The notes under the pieces: generated by a model
Seen by the model: the letters and a program-made list of their open reading frames with translations, nothing else
Told to the model about the DNA's origin: nothing
Database searches by the model: none
Assembly: GCF_001039355.2 (NCBI RefSeq)
Contig: NW_019774814.1
Span: 243,471 to 307,470 of the forward strand
Direction of reading: 5' to 3'
Length of the DNA: 64,000 bases
DNA from: Lingula anatina
Taxonomy: Eukaryota > Brachiopoda > Lingulata > Lingulida > Lingulidae
Shown: in pieces, positions 1-11,823 of the stretch
Layout of the letters: each line of letters opens with the position of its first letter
Numbering within the stretch: the stretch's first letter is position 1
Program-made: the position numbers and the translations under genes

Positions 1-1333
1 CTGGGTGGTAGATCTTGTTCACAGGATGGAGTTCATTCAAGGCTGGATTGACAATGGCATTCCTGCTGTAAGTACTCTCTCTCTCTCTCGTCCTATACCA
101 CCTATGCTATAATCCACACTGTATTTGACAATCAATTGCAAGAGAAATTTATACAAAAAAGGTTCAGTGTTTTGTAAAGTAAGGTAATTTCAAAAGAGTT
201 GAAAGTTATATTAATGTGATCAAGTAATATCAAAGTATCAGGTTTTGTTTGCCTTTATAGATTAGGGTATTTTAAAACTGACATGGAGTAATCCATTGCA
301 AGTAAACAACTTTTTGTAAAGTAAAATTTATTTTTGTTTGTTGTAGGTATTTTGGATATCTGGTTTCTTCTTCCCACAAGCCTTTTTAACTGGTACTCTG
401 CAGAACTATGCCAGGTCCAAGGTCATCTCCATTGACACAATATCCTTTGGATTTGAGGTATGTATGCTATTATTATTTATTTTTTAAATCATATTTAACT
501 TAAATATTTCTTCACCTTTAGATACTTGTATTTAGATACAAGAAAGACATGTTCAATAAAAAAAAAATAGGAAGATCAAAACAAGACAACAAAAAGCCTA
601 TGAATTGTTCCTTAAACTGCTTTATGTTTATTATACTCACTTCAAAAATTTGTTAGATTGGTTGCTGTATCACTTTGCTGATATTGGTTATTTTTCCCCC
701 AGGTTCTACATGAGGACTGGCAGGAGCTCAAGGAACCACCAAAAGATGGCTGCTTCATCAGAGGATTATACATAGAAGGTGGGCGCTGGGACTTCACAAA
801 CCACAAGCTCACAGAATCCAGGCCCAAGGAGTTGTACACAGACATGCCTGGTATATGGTTGAAACCTGAGGCCAGCAGAGTTCCACCCCAGTCAGGGGTG
901 TATGAATGCCCTGTGTATAAGACTTTAACAAGAGCAGGTAAGAATGTCTTGAAATTATTTGTAATGTTTAATATTAATTACCTATAAAATGAAAATTTAG
1001 GATTTTTTTTTAATTTAAGTTTAGAAGTTGAATAGCCGGAAGATTTATTGTTGAACATATCCCTGTATGTATAAATTCCTAATGTTTGTGTGTGCAGGCA
1101 TGTTTTCTTTTTTGACATACAGATTGTCAAACCAGTATGAGAGTGCTAATTTATACGAAGGTAGATGACTTCATGTGCATATCTTAATACATATATATTT
1201 ATATTTTATAGGTACCCTGTCCACCACTGGTCTGTCCACTAACTTTGTGTGCACAGTGGAGCTGCCCACTGACAAGACCCAGCAACACTGGATTAAGAGA
1301 GGTCTGGCTATGTTGTGTGCTCTCAACTACTGA
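1..1333 (+). CDS. DNAH1: Axonemal dynein heavy chain, C-terminal 177 residues (DNAH1-type), 5' truncated
   Basis: Last four coding exons of an inner-arm dynein heavy chain, the ATP-driven motor of cilia and flagella. Exons are 1-67, 347-457, 703-937 and 1212-1333, all with GT-AG borders and matching phases (0, 0, 1), ending in TGA at 1331-1333. The translation begins [11 protein letters not shown] and passes through [20 protein letters not shown], then [17 protein letters not shown] and [15 protein letters not shown]. These are hallmarks of the dynein C-terminal domain, after the AAA+ ring. The run [10 protein letters not shown], the run KELYT and an ending in CALNY agree with DNAH1 better than with DNAH3, DNAH7 or DNAH12, as I recall those families. 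The motor ring, stalk and tail lie to the left of the window. The gene is intact as far as seen. Family certain; paralogue fairly sure. Confidence 0.9.
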
Positions 1334-2150
1334 GCCACCCACCCGGAACAGAAACAAGAACTTGAACACCATGGAAGTATATTGGTGTATACTTCATGCT
1401 GCATATATGATGTAGTGAACTTCTGAGACTATTGGTCAAATATGTGATATTTTAACATCTCTGATGAGAGATGCATGTACAAATGTGTTTCAGTATTAAC
1501 ATGTACAGTTTTGTCTTAACCTTATACTTAACATAACTCTGCAGTATACAGGGACTATTTTGAAAAAAAAATGCATTTATTCAGTATGAATGGGGACCAA
1601 TGAACATTTGAAAATTTTCCTGAATGATGGGATTTACAGCTTCCAAGTTCAGATATGAATGGGCACACTATTTGTATTTTTATTTTGCTGTGCCATGTCC
1701 ATGTATTTTTATTTGTTAAGTCCTGAGTGATTTGTGGAGATATTATTGATATCAATTAAATTTTATTTTTATTTCATTACATCTTCAGTGGGTTGGATAA
1801 ATACACGTGTATATATAGTTGCTCACTGTTATTGCATTAACATTGCAATTTTTTTTCCTTTTTATAAGAGCACACATTTGACTGTGATTATTTGTTTAAG
1901 CTTTGACAATGAAAATTATTTACCTGAATTTGTGTTTTGAACCTCAAATGCCAAAAACAAATTAATTAGTTTAATTTTTACTTTCATCTTTTAAATAATT
2001 TATATTTTATAAAAAGAAAACTTTTATATTGAATTATTAGTTTTCTATATTTCAGATTTTTATAGGAAATGCTGCCTAGCCATTTGTGCAGCTTTTTATT
2101 TTGGCTGATATAAAGTTACCTAATAAAACTCTTATATCATAATAATAATG
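1334..2150 (+). other. DNAH1 3' UTR and polyadenylation signal
   Basis: AT-rich untranslated tail after the dynein stop codon. The first strong AATAAA on the coding strand is at 2122-2127, giving a 3' UTR of about 0.8 kb; a second possible signal follows near 2169. The short ORFs in this stretch are on the wrong strand or lack coding character. Confidence 0.5.
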
Positions 2151-2299
2151 TTCTTTCGTGTGAAAGAAAATAAAGAAAAATTACAAAATGTTGTTTTTCT
2201 TCTTTCTTTTAGCTACTGTGTTCAATTTTCCAAGTCTAGATACATAGTTGAAATACTAGTTTTGATATTGGAGTTTTTAAAAAAATGTTAACTCCGTAC

Positions 2300-2400
2300 C
2301 ATGGCACCAAGGTGCCAAGTGATCAACCAGAAACCAGTGTCGTTTTTCTAAAACGAACCTGGCAACTAGAGACTAGTGTCATTTTTCAAAAACCGATTTT
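2300..2400 (-). repeat. 39-bp minisatellite, about two diverged units (minus orientation)
   Basis: Two degenerate units, spaced 39 bp, of the same repeat that is found four times at 10365-10520 in the opposite orientation. Each unit carries the reverse complement of GTTGCC (at 2361, degenerate at 2322) and a near-palindrome of the type GTTTTTGAAAAAC. A 105-codon ORF at 2285-2602 runs through it and is not considered a gene. Confidence 0.6.
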
Positions 2401-3579
2401 TGTGGTAGTAGACAATACTAGACGGAGGAAAAGGCGCCAGGCGATTAATGTCTACTGCAACCAGGTAATCTTCCCCGTGGAAACCGGTGTGGCGCGTACC
2501 GCTTTTCGTCCTTCTGGCGTAAAGATTTTATCGTTTCTTGTATCAGCCAAAAGTCAGTTCTGGTCAATTTATGCTATGGCAGGTGACGAGAAAAACGCCT
2601 GATTTATATTATATTTTGAAAAGTAAACAGTGTCTTGAAGTGGTTGCATCGGTCGCTTCCATCGGTCATTCTTTGCCATAAATGTGCGTGCTTGTGACAT
2701 TTATGAGTAAAGAGAACGGGGTAATTTTCTCTTATTCATTTTTAATTAAAAAGATCCACAATTGAAATTTTCAAGAATGATATACTAATAACAAGGACGT
2801 TAAATTACTCTTTGCGAAACAGCAATAAAATGCATTTAGCTGCAAGACGTTTGTCAGCATTAAAAACAACTGAAATTCTTCAAGCATGCTGTACATGTTA
2901 TCTAATGTGTAATACCTATAGTTTAAGAACGTCTGAATACATTAAATGTCTAATAGTTTTTTTTTCTAAAAAGGTATCAGGGTACGTACATTTGCTTTTT
3001 CTCGTGAGAATGGTTTGAGCCACAACCCCTCACCTAAAATGAACCTTACCTATTGATATTTACATAACAATAAGTCACTCATCGCAGCATGAGTTATCGT
3101 CCAGACTGGTCACTTGACAGTTGGGCAGCGTAAAGTGAAGACGCAGGATATGCAAGGTACAATCGCGAGGTCAAGCTTTTACTATTAGGCGTAGAGGAAA
3201 ATATATCTTGCAAGTATCATTATATGTACAATTATCTTTGTGATAAAACACTAGAAGCGCGTAAGTTTAGTCAAATGTTTATAACACGTCTTTGTTATGT
3301 TACATATCAGAATGCATGCAGAAAAATCACTGCACGCAGCTGAACGTTGAGTAGCATCTGAATTTATTTGATACCTTTTAATTAGCACTGTGAACTGTCT
3401 ATCTTTTTGAAAATGTTTGACCCTAGACAATTGAATGAGAATAGCATTATCGCAATGAATATGACAAATAAAGCTTAGAGTGCTCTTTTAACACTTTGAT
3501 ACAAAGATAGGGGTTCCCAATTTACTTGTTAACACGTATTTAGTTTGCATTTATTTAATACTTTGAATATTTATTTTAG
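2401..3579. other. Intergenic, no gene recognised
   Basis: 2401-2600 is GC-richer than its surroundings and looks like part of the repeat-bearing element at 2300-2400. From 2600 on the DNA is AT-rich with no supported gene. It could hold the promoter or a non-coding first exon of the small gene proposed at 3580-4193. Confidence 0.4.
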
Positions 3580-4193
3580 ATGAATGGCGTGAAGCGTAGG
3601 CTTTTTTCTGATGTAGATGGACAAACAGTCAAATTGTTTTTAAGGTAAGTTCTCGTTAAATATTTCAACGCATATATATATATATATATACGGGCGCACA
3701 CACGGTTTCTCAACCACTAAGTTTAACGCTTATTAAAAAGAATATTATTATACATGGAGGTTCACAGCGCCTACATGTAAGGTGCCTCATCTTGTCTATA
3801 GAGAATACAACGGTAACTATATGAAGACATGTTATATATATATGAATACATACCTGGTATTGATCAAAGCCAATTGTTAGTGCAATAGCTTGACGGCCAT
3901 CGTAAATTCGATATATGCATTAATTTCGTACCATTATCTAAGATGATCCCAAGCCAATCCTTTTTCTGAAACTTTCAAAAATGTCAACAAGGTGTAATGG
4001 ATTTCAATTATAAGCTTATAACCTTATATAACATTATATATTTATCATACGCAAGTATCAATACTAAATGTATTTTTCGTATTTCAGATGCACCACATTT
4101 TCCGATTTACTGCATAAACGGAACCTGCAAGTAACCCAGTCTTTTGTGCGGATTCTGGAACCAGACGCCCTTATATGCACATTATTGTCTTAA
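3580..4193 (+). CDS. Possible small two-exon gene, unknown product (56 residues, perhaps 5' incomplete)
   Basis: Exon 3580-3644 is preceded by TTTTAG and ends at a consensus AG/GTAAGT. Exon 4088-4193 follows a pyrimidine-rich ATTTCAG. Joining them keeps frame exactly (57 codons including TAA at 4191-4193), and AATAAA occurs at 4199-4204, just after the stop. The joined product starts MNGVKRRLFSDVDGQ and ends ALICTLLS; I recognise no domain. The ATG is the first base of its exon, so the true start may lie in an upstream exon. What supports the model is only the agreement of two splice sites, frame and a poly(A) signal. It could be chance in AT-rich DNA or the tail of a lineage-specific gene. 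Confidence 0.3.
3668..3690. repeat. (AT)n microsatellite
   Basis: Uninterrupted AT dinucleotides inside the intron of the possible small gene. Confidence 0.8.
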
Positions 4194-4205
4194 AACCGAA
4201 TAAAC

Positions 4206-5229
4206 GCATTTATCTTTGGTTTTTCATTTTGATATGAAGTACTTAAAACGGTAATGATAATAAGGGGAATGAATGATCTGTAACAATTTGGCGAGCGCTC
4301 TCAAAATTTTCTGTAAAGGTTATTACATCAATATTGCTCTTGCTTTTTATGTTGGTGTTACCTTAGTTAATTTGAAATAGTTTTTAGATTTTGTTAATGT
4401 GCCTAAAATTAAGTTATGTGGCCACGTCGATCCTATTTTGGCAATAATTTTTTTAAACCCAGAAAAGTGTATTCAAAATATTTTAGAAATACCTGCAAGA
4501 ATAATTTGTACTTACAATCGTACTTTTCTAAATTTGTTTCTATTTTTAAAAGATTTTTTATGCTTTAATAAAATTAAGCACCAAATACAGATAGTTTAAG
4601 GATTGCAACTCTCACTGAAATTCGCTAAAAAGTTTGGGATGGTATGGTATTGATCACAAAAGTTCAAATCCCTCTTCTCATGAACATGTTTCGTTAAATG
4701 AAAAATATCATGTAAAGAATTTTCCTACTACCATCACCTGGTCATAAAAATATACTGAATAATCCAAGTAATTATTTGTTTGATTTCAAATCTTGGCATA
4801 GTAGAGCATCATGTACTATTCAATTATGTTAATAAAATGTTGACATCCCCTGCCCTGCAAACCTTGCTGGCATACTTGTTTATTTTGAATTTGCCATATT
4901 CTCTTTGGGAAAATTTGGTGTTACTTTGCTGCCCGAGTTTTTCAATTTTTCATTTTGGGGTAGACCCTTTGTTTTGGGTTGTTTTGCATGCTTGCTAAAT
5001 CATTTGTTTCAAGATAAAAGTTGATGTTTAACCACTCAAAAGCACCAGGAGACCCCCCCCCCTCGTGTTCTGAAATCACTTCCCTTAAAAAACTCTTAAT
5101 ACCTTCTCGCTAAATCATAGAGATAAAAAAATATCTATCTATAAAGAAATTATTGGAAATGGAATGAAATGGTTTAGTTTTAACTTCCAAATAATTGGTG
5201 CACAATTCTATAGATTTTTTTTTACTTGT
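4206..5229. other. Intergenic AT-rich DNA, no gene recognised
   Basis: ORFs of 66-72 codons here have random AT-rich composition. A short C-run lies near 5054-5064. Nothing else is supported. Confidence 0.4.
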
Positions 5230-5254
5230 ACTTTTCACCCTCAAAATAGAATGG

Positions 5255-6150
5255 ACTCAACTCACCAGCAACCCCTCGAGAGGAATGAACTTGCCACACC
5301 TGCCACCCCTGAAATAAAATGAACTCAACCTGTCACCCCTCAAATAAAATGGGCTCGCCCCACCTGTCACCCCTCAAATGGAATGGACTCTTCCCACCTG
5401 TCACCCCTCAAATGGAATGGACNNNNNNNNNNNNNNNNNNNNNNNNNNNNNNNNNNNNNNNNNNNNNNNNNNNNNNNNNNNNNNNNNNNNNNNNNNNNNN
5501 NNNNNNNNNNNNNNNNNNNNNNNNNNNNNNNNNNNNNNNNNNNNNNNNNNNNNNNNNNNNNNNNNNNNNNNNNNNNNNNNNNNNNNNNNNNNNNNNNNNN
5601 NNNNNNNNNNNNNNNNNNNNNNNNNNNNNNNNNNNNNNNNNNNNNNNNNNNNNNNNNNNNNNNNNNNNNNNNNNNNNNNNNNNNNNNNNNNNNNNNNNNN
5701 NNNNNNNNNNNNNNNNNNNNNNNNNNNNNNNNNNNNNNNNNNNNNNNNNNNNNNNNNNNNNNNNNNNNNNNNNNNNNNNNNNNNNNNNNNNNNNNNNNNN
5801 NNNNNNNNNNNNNNNNNNNNNNNNNNNNNNNNNNNNNNNNNNNNNNNNNNNNNNNNNNNNNNNNNNNNNNNNNNNNNNNNNNNNNNNNNNNNNNNNNNNN
5901 NNNNNNNNNNNNNNNNNNNNNNNNNNNNNNNNNNNNNNNNNNNNNNNNNNNNNNNNNNNNNNNNNNNNNNNNNNNNNNNNNNNNNNNNNNNNNNNNNNNN
6001 NNNNNNNNNNNNNNNNNNNNNNNNNNNNNNNNNNNNNNNNNNNNNNNNNNNNNNNNCCTGTCACCCCTAAAGCAAAATGAATCTGCCCCTCTTTCACCCC
6101 TTAAAATAAAACCGACTCGCCCCATTTGTCACGCCTCGATACGGGTTGGA
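5255..6150. repeat. 34-bp minisatellite array interrupted by an assembly gap
   Basis: Units of about 34 bp contain CCTGTCACCCCTCAAAT followed by a variable GGAATGGACTC-type half. At least four units lie left of the gap and two or three degenerate units right of it. The 634 N between them (5423-6056) are best explained as an array the assembler could not resolve. ORFs spanning the Ns are artefacts. Confidence 0.85.
5423..6056. other. Assembly gap (634 N)
   Basis: A run of N bounded on both sides by the same 34-bp repeat, so the missing DNA is probably more of that repeat. The true length is unknown. Confidence 0.95.
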
Positions 6151-9100
6151 CAAAAAACAAAAAACACCGCATGCTTTACTAGAACACAGTTTATTCAGAT
6201 TTGAATTAAAGGATTGCAGAATCAAATAGACTACATTTTGAAAGTATCAATAGGAAAAAAACTTTGAACGTGCAGTACGCATGATAATTAAACTGAACCC
6301 AAGTTTTAATAGATTGCATGTAAAAACAATTTAATGCATATTTTTTATTCAGTAGAAAGGCAACTATTTTGATAGAAAGATACACACACTCTTGCAAAAC
6401 AGAAAAATGGATTTTTTGCACATACAAGGTGCATTGTTTCAAAATGTTAGTCTTTCTTACCGATTTTGGTTTCAGATTCAAACGTTTCACAAGTAATGTT
6501 AGAATTTCCATAGAATATGCATACAAGGATGAAGGCTAATAATATAAAATGGAGTTATTTGTTGTAAGAAGAATTGGTTTTATCAAAGTGCGCTATATGA
6601 TAAATTAGAAGAAATCTACAGCATATCTTAATTTCTCGTTTAAATTAGCTGTTATGTTTCAGCACTATAAGATAGACCACGGCGAAACTGAAATTAAATA
6701 CTATATCTATTTATAAAATAACAATCGGTAGTTGAAAAATTCACGTGAAAACTTAATGTGCGACGTAAGGCACTGCATCACATGAACAGTGATCTCAATA
6801 CATGGACAAAGTTATCATTTGACAATTTGCAAAGTTTTCAAGCCATCTTTTAGGTGTTTTGAAACAGTTCAAAGAATACAATTTGAACTAGATAACAAAT
6901 ATTTTAAAACGCGTGTGTATATAAACACCACTTTTATAACCATCTCTGGGTTGTTTAGAAATTGAAAACTCCAAAAAGAAATGTACTTTTATTCGGGTGA
7001 AATACTTCGTAACGCGTTGGTTTACGATTACATCGTAATAAACTCCTAAAATTAATAATGCAATTCTACAATGTCAATTAAGAAAAAATATGTGATAGCT
7101 AATCGACTTTAAAGAATGAACTTACCAGAGATCACACCAACTATACGATGAAAAAACACCTTTATCCCCAAAGTTTAATTAATCGTGTAGACAGTTTGAG
7201 GTAGCCGAAAGGGTTTTAATGGAATCAGATTCATCTGAGCTAGTTGTTTGGAACAATTAAAAAGAATTATGATTCATACCTAAGGTATATGGCTTATGAA
7301 TTACATCAGTAAATCATTTCAACTTAAGAAAATCAATATGTAATCCTAAAACGTTTTTAAAATCACAACAAGATCACGCGCCAGTTCACCAGTTCATAAA
7401 CCTGTTCAATCGTTATAACTGTATGTACGTGTGCGCTCGTTTGCATGAGTGTGTCCAGTTCCTTAATACGGGCAGAAGGCTGGGCGTGGTTCCATCAGTC
7501 ACGTGCCTTCTACAGTCAGCCAATTAGATTGCAGTTCTGAAATATGAATGTAATACGTTAATAACGCAATCAATTATTCTAAGGTAATACATGTATTAAT
7601 TTAGACTAAAGAAACTTCTAATGAAAAAGTTGATATTGAAAGAATTAGCATTGGCTGAGCATCAAATTTATAAAGAAATTTCAATAAAAAGATATAAAAT
7701 TAAAATGAAAGGAGCATGTATATTTCTGAACAAATGTCAATAAATGTAATACTTGTCTCTAACACTTTGAAACGAATGGCCAGGGAAAAAACGTAAAAGT
7801 AAAAAAACACCACCTTCGTGCATCTGTTTTAGCTTCCTTCTTAATCACCCCTTATTCCCGAAAAATTAAAATGTATACGAATACAGAACAACTTTAATTA
7901 GAACGCTCCTCATTTTAGGCATGTTTTCCACTTTAAAAATTAAAACCAAACAAAGTGTGAAGATTCACTTTGGTAGAAAATCGAATTTGCCATTTAGATG
8001 AAGAAAATACTTTGAAATAACATTTAAGATGATAATTCCGTACAATTCTTAAACAAATAACTGACCAAACTGGTAGAATGGACTTTAGTGTAACAGATGA
8101 AATAATAAATCCTATAATCTAATCTTTTAAAAATCTATAGATTTTATTTAAGAATTATTAACTATTCACTATCTTTTTTAGCAAACTTCACGGTCTGTAA
8201 ATTCATCGAATCCTTTCAGAATACTCATTACCATCTGAAAATTGGGCTTTGCACCAGCTCAAGTGATTTTGAAAATAAGGAATGCAAAAGGCTATGATTA
8301 ATGTCAGTCCTACAGAAACATTTTAATGGACAAACGATATCTAAATGAAGTCCATTTCCCGTTTTTGTTTTTCGACACTTCTGTTTCGTAATATAAGTCC
8401 TAAACGGCATATTAATTATCTCAATCCTGGGAAATTTTTGTAGCCAACTATAGGAACAGTATTCTTATCATATACGCAAAAAAGATCTCCATTCTACTAC
8501 TGCAATATTAAATAAATTTTTCAATTCGGATGACAATTTTTACCCCACCTAACTTGGTTTCAGAAAACAGGCGTTTAATCCCCGCCCAGCACTGAAAACA
8601 CCGAGAACCAGGGAAAGTTTATTCATAGCCACAGTGCCATATGCATAATTGTTAAAATATCGTTATAGTACACGTGGACAATTCTGGAGTAACGTTGGAA
8701 CATTTTGCCCATTAAATAATGTTGGGATTTCTAAGGCTTATAACGTTTTATTAACAGTGTCTTTTGTAGATTTACATCCCTTCCTCTTTTTTCACTGAAC
8801 ACACGATAAATGTAATCAGAAGTTTCCTATATGCATTTCACGTAATGCGGTTGTAATGTTTTCCTTCCCAGACGTCAACAACATTTTAAAAGAATAAGAG
8901 TGTCGCAGCGAGGAGTCAAGTTGCAGATTTGCCCACACATATTTTCAGTGACAAATAGAAAACGTTTCTTTTCTTATAAATTAATATATGATAATTTTAA
9001 AATTATCACTTTATCATTTTTATACAGACATTATTTCTCTCAAATGAAAAATTCAAATCTAAGGTTTCAGGTTTAAAAAAGGACGGGTAGGCTATCAACC

Positions 9101-9850
9101 CCGACCCATAAGTATTAATAAATTACCCTCATAACACCATAATCAGATAGAGCACTGCACTACGACATAGTAAAAAGCAATTATCAAAAAAAGCAAACCA
9201 GCATCATGCAGGGCGGACGCTTAGTATGGATTTTTTTTTAAATTAAAATTGCTATGAGAAGTTTCATGAATAAAAAGCTCATTTTACTCGACTTATACTT
9301 CGATGTACGTTTTGGAGCAGAATGTTACAACCAAAAGCAAACATAACATTCCATACTTAATGTCGTCCCTGCAAATTAACGAATAGACAAACGTCGGCAT
9401 AGGAGGCAATCTTGACATGGGTGTGGGGCTGTACCAGTAGGCCTATGTGTCGAACACCAAACGTGTCTCTGGGTAGGGCGCTTCTGGTATCTTCATAAAC
9501 GGTACTTAGTGTCACTGGAATTAAAGGAATACAATTTTCACATTCATGAAACAATGTCTAAAGATCTGATAAAGCAGTACATGTTCATTATAGCAATTCG
9601 TGTCAGTTTCCTTTGTATCCCGGTAACTAACATCCAACAATTAACAAATCGCAATATAAAGTTTAAAATTATACAAATATATCTATTCATATTGAGCCCT
9701 CGTGGAAAACTAATGGTATCAGAAACAAAAGGGTGACCAAAAGACACTGAGGGAAAGCTAAGAGAAAGTATTTTTCGCGTCAGGTAGATGTCCCCGCGGT
9801 CATTAAGCCTGTAATACACCTTTTCGGGAAAACATCGTCCATGCAAAAAT
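6151..9850. other. Intergenic AT-rich DNA with one possible promoter-like cluster
   Basis: No gene with family support. On the minus strand, 7480-7540 has ATTGG (CCAAT box), CACGTG (E-box) and CCACGCCC (GC/CACCC box) within about 60 bp. Splice-compatible but unconvincing minus-strand exons lie at 7127 and 6461-6535, with a reversed AATAAA at 6190-6195 (see findings). Confidence 0.3.
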
Positions 9851-9951
9851 AAGAAATGCTGCAATACATTTTCTATCATCTGTACGGAACTTACGAGATA
9901 CTGCTGCCGGGTTCAGTGCCATCTTTTCGGTCTACGTGTGGCAGTAGCAGT

Positions 9952-10116
9952 ATGGCATGGGACATCCTTCTTCTCCATCTTCTACTGACCTTGGTCATAT
10001 CTGAGCACCTCTCACCAAAACGCTCACCTGATTTACATAATGATGAACAGGTCACCTATTTTCCGCGCGGACGCTTCGGTTTGAATTATCGTTTGGCTTT
10101 TGAAAAAGCACAATAG
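9952..10116 (+). CDS. Possible small secreted peptide ORF (54 residues), unknown
   Basis: The ORF starts MAWDILLLHLLLTLVI, which reads as a signal peptide: a short N-region, then a Leu-rich core. A hydrophilic tail follows that includes SPKRSPDL and FPRGRFG. The ATG has A at -3 and G at +4. The DNA here is richer in GC than the flanks. The same frame is open upstream to an ATG at 9856, but the internal ATG gives the better leader. The stop (10114-10116) lies four bases before the apparent terminus of a transposon (CAGGGGCGGATCCAGG at 10120), so the original 3' end may be lost. The KR pair and the GRFG run recall neuropeptide precursors, but no dibasic site follows the Gly, so that is only a suggestion. 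No family is recognised. Confidence 0.25.
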   Translation: MAWDILLLHLLLTLVISEHLSPKRSPDLHNDEQVTYFPRGRFGLNYRLAFEKAQ

Positions 10117-10119
10117 GTC

Positions 10120-10260
10120 CAGGGGCGGATCCAGGATTATTTGAAGGGGGGGGGGGGACGACAGGCTTCGGATGCGAAACCGACCCCCCCTGGTGTGGGG
10201 TTAGGGTCCCGAAAAAATTTTTGTTGTTTTGGAGAGCAAACAGTGCCCTTTGGTACGGTT
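10120..10260 (+). mobile_element. Fragment of a hAT-like non-autonomous DNA transposon end
   Basis: Starts CAGGGGCGGATCCAGG, a terminal sequence of the CAGGGG type common at hAT termini in invertebrate genomes. It is followed by a G-run (10146-10157) and a C-run (10183-10190) that can pair. I do not see the matching opposite terminus, so this is a partial copy, perhaps joined to the minisatellite at 10365. The hAT assignment rests only on the terminal bases. Confidence 0.45.
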
Positions 10261-10364
10261 TAGAACAATGATTTAGCTAGTCAAAATTCTAATTTCAAGA
10301 GGAGAATAGACCCTATTGGTGTGTTATACTTTTCATAAACCAAAGTGGGACTCGGGGCCATCCT

Positions 10365-10520
10365 GGTTGCCAGAATCATTTTTGAAATACAAAACTAGTT
10401 TCTAGTTGCCAGGTGCATTTTTGAAAAACGTCGCTAGTTTCTGGTTGCCTGATTCGTTTTTGAAAAACGGCACTAGTTTTTGGTTGCCAGGTTCGTTTTT
10501 GAATAACAAAACTGGAGACC
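10365..10520 (+). repeat. 39-bp minisatellite, four units
   Basis: GTTGCC recurs at 10366, 10405, 10444 and 10483, an exact 39-bp spacing. Each unit continues with a near-palindromic GTTTTTGAAAAAC core and CACTAGTTT-type bases. It is the same family as the inverted copies at 2300-2400. The 70-codon ORF across it is repeat-derived. Confidence 0.85.
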
Positions 10521-11672
10521 AGACACTAAACTATAACTTCAGCGTAGAAAGGCGAATAATATATGTTCTAATTTTTGGATGTTTAACTCTGGCTATCTTT
10601 GATAGTCGCTTTTCTTGACAAAAGAAATGAAATCTTGAAATACCAACATTTTACCTTGAACACCAAGTTATATCTATTTCACACAAAACCCTTGAGGAAT
10701 AGAATGTATTATTTCTTTGTTATTGAGAACAAGATTTTATATTTAGGTCTGGGCTAGCAGGTATTGAGGCTATGAACAATGTGTGTGTGTGTGTGTGTGC
10801 AAAAAATTTTTTTTCTACAAATTTCAGCAATGCACCCATGCACTCTACCGGAGTATTTATCATGTAGTACTCTAATTTTTGAGAATGAGTGTTGCTTTTC
10901 AAGAAGTTTTCATCCATTTAGATTACGAGCACCAGTATAGAATTCTTAGTACTTATTCTTTTATCATTATTATTTTTTTATTAATTCTTAGACTTGCTTA
11001 TTTACACATTAAAAATAATCATGGTGACCACTGACCTGGGATTTTGGGTATGATAAAAATAAAAAGAGATATATAATTTAGCCTAGACAAACAGTTGCCA
11101 AAAGAAAAAGTGAGAAATTGTTAGAATTCTGTAACCGATTTTTTTATTTGTGTGGTACAATAACTGTGACCTGTTGCCTTTATAATACTCGGTGCTTCAT
11201 CTCAAATTTCAAGTTTTGTACATCAAGTTTAAATATTTTCAATATTGCATACTTACACATACATTTTTTAATGCTGATAATCACAAAACCATCCTCCTTT
11301 TGAATCAGAAAAAAAGAATCAGCCCCTTTGGCTTAAACAATAAAAAGGGGGCAGCATATCTATGAGACAAAAGAACCGGCTATTTTTAAAACATTATGTA
11401 TTAATTAAAGAAAACAAAATCAAACAAATATCCCATTAATCCAATATAAGATACATATTATGTCTAAAACGACTGAAACCAGAGGAGTTATACACATGAT
11501 AAGACAGTGCTTATATTGATAATCATACCATATCGACAAAAGAAAATAATAATTTTAGATGAGGTGGATGGTATCTATCATAATTAAAAATACTATTTTG
11601 ATTGGATAATTAATGTTGACTAGTAAGGGTTGAGACAGCATCAGCATGAAATATTTCTTTAATATCTACAAT
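10521..11672. other. Intergenic, no gene recognised
   Basis: AT-rich with a (GT)n microsatellite at 10779-10800. The small ORFs have no coding features. Confidence 0.4.
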
Positions 11673-11823
11673 TTCAACACTGATGTCACCACTGATTACA
11701 TCACTGGTTGACTGGTTGATTTTTTTTTTTTTTTTTTTTTTTGGGGGGGGGGGGGGGGGGGNTTCAACACTGATGTCACCACTGATTACATCACTGGTTG
11801 ACTGGTTGATTTTTTTTTTTTTT

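Noticed and set aside
2285-2602. 105-codon plus-strand ORF
   Set aside because: It runs through the 39-bp minisatellite and has no domain; the repeat explains the openness.
4640-4690. GTTCAAATCC resembling a tRNA T-loop
   Set aside because: The flanking bases do not form a T-stem, and no acceptor stem or A-box is found.
5319-6204. Several 229-273 codon ORFs on both strands spanning 5319-6204
   Set aside because: They are open only because they consist mostly of N; the ends are minisatellite.
6206-6526. 106-codon minus-strand ORF
   Set aside because: AT-rich, low-information translation; at best part of a decayed spliced gene noted in the findings.
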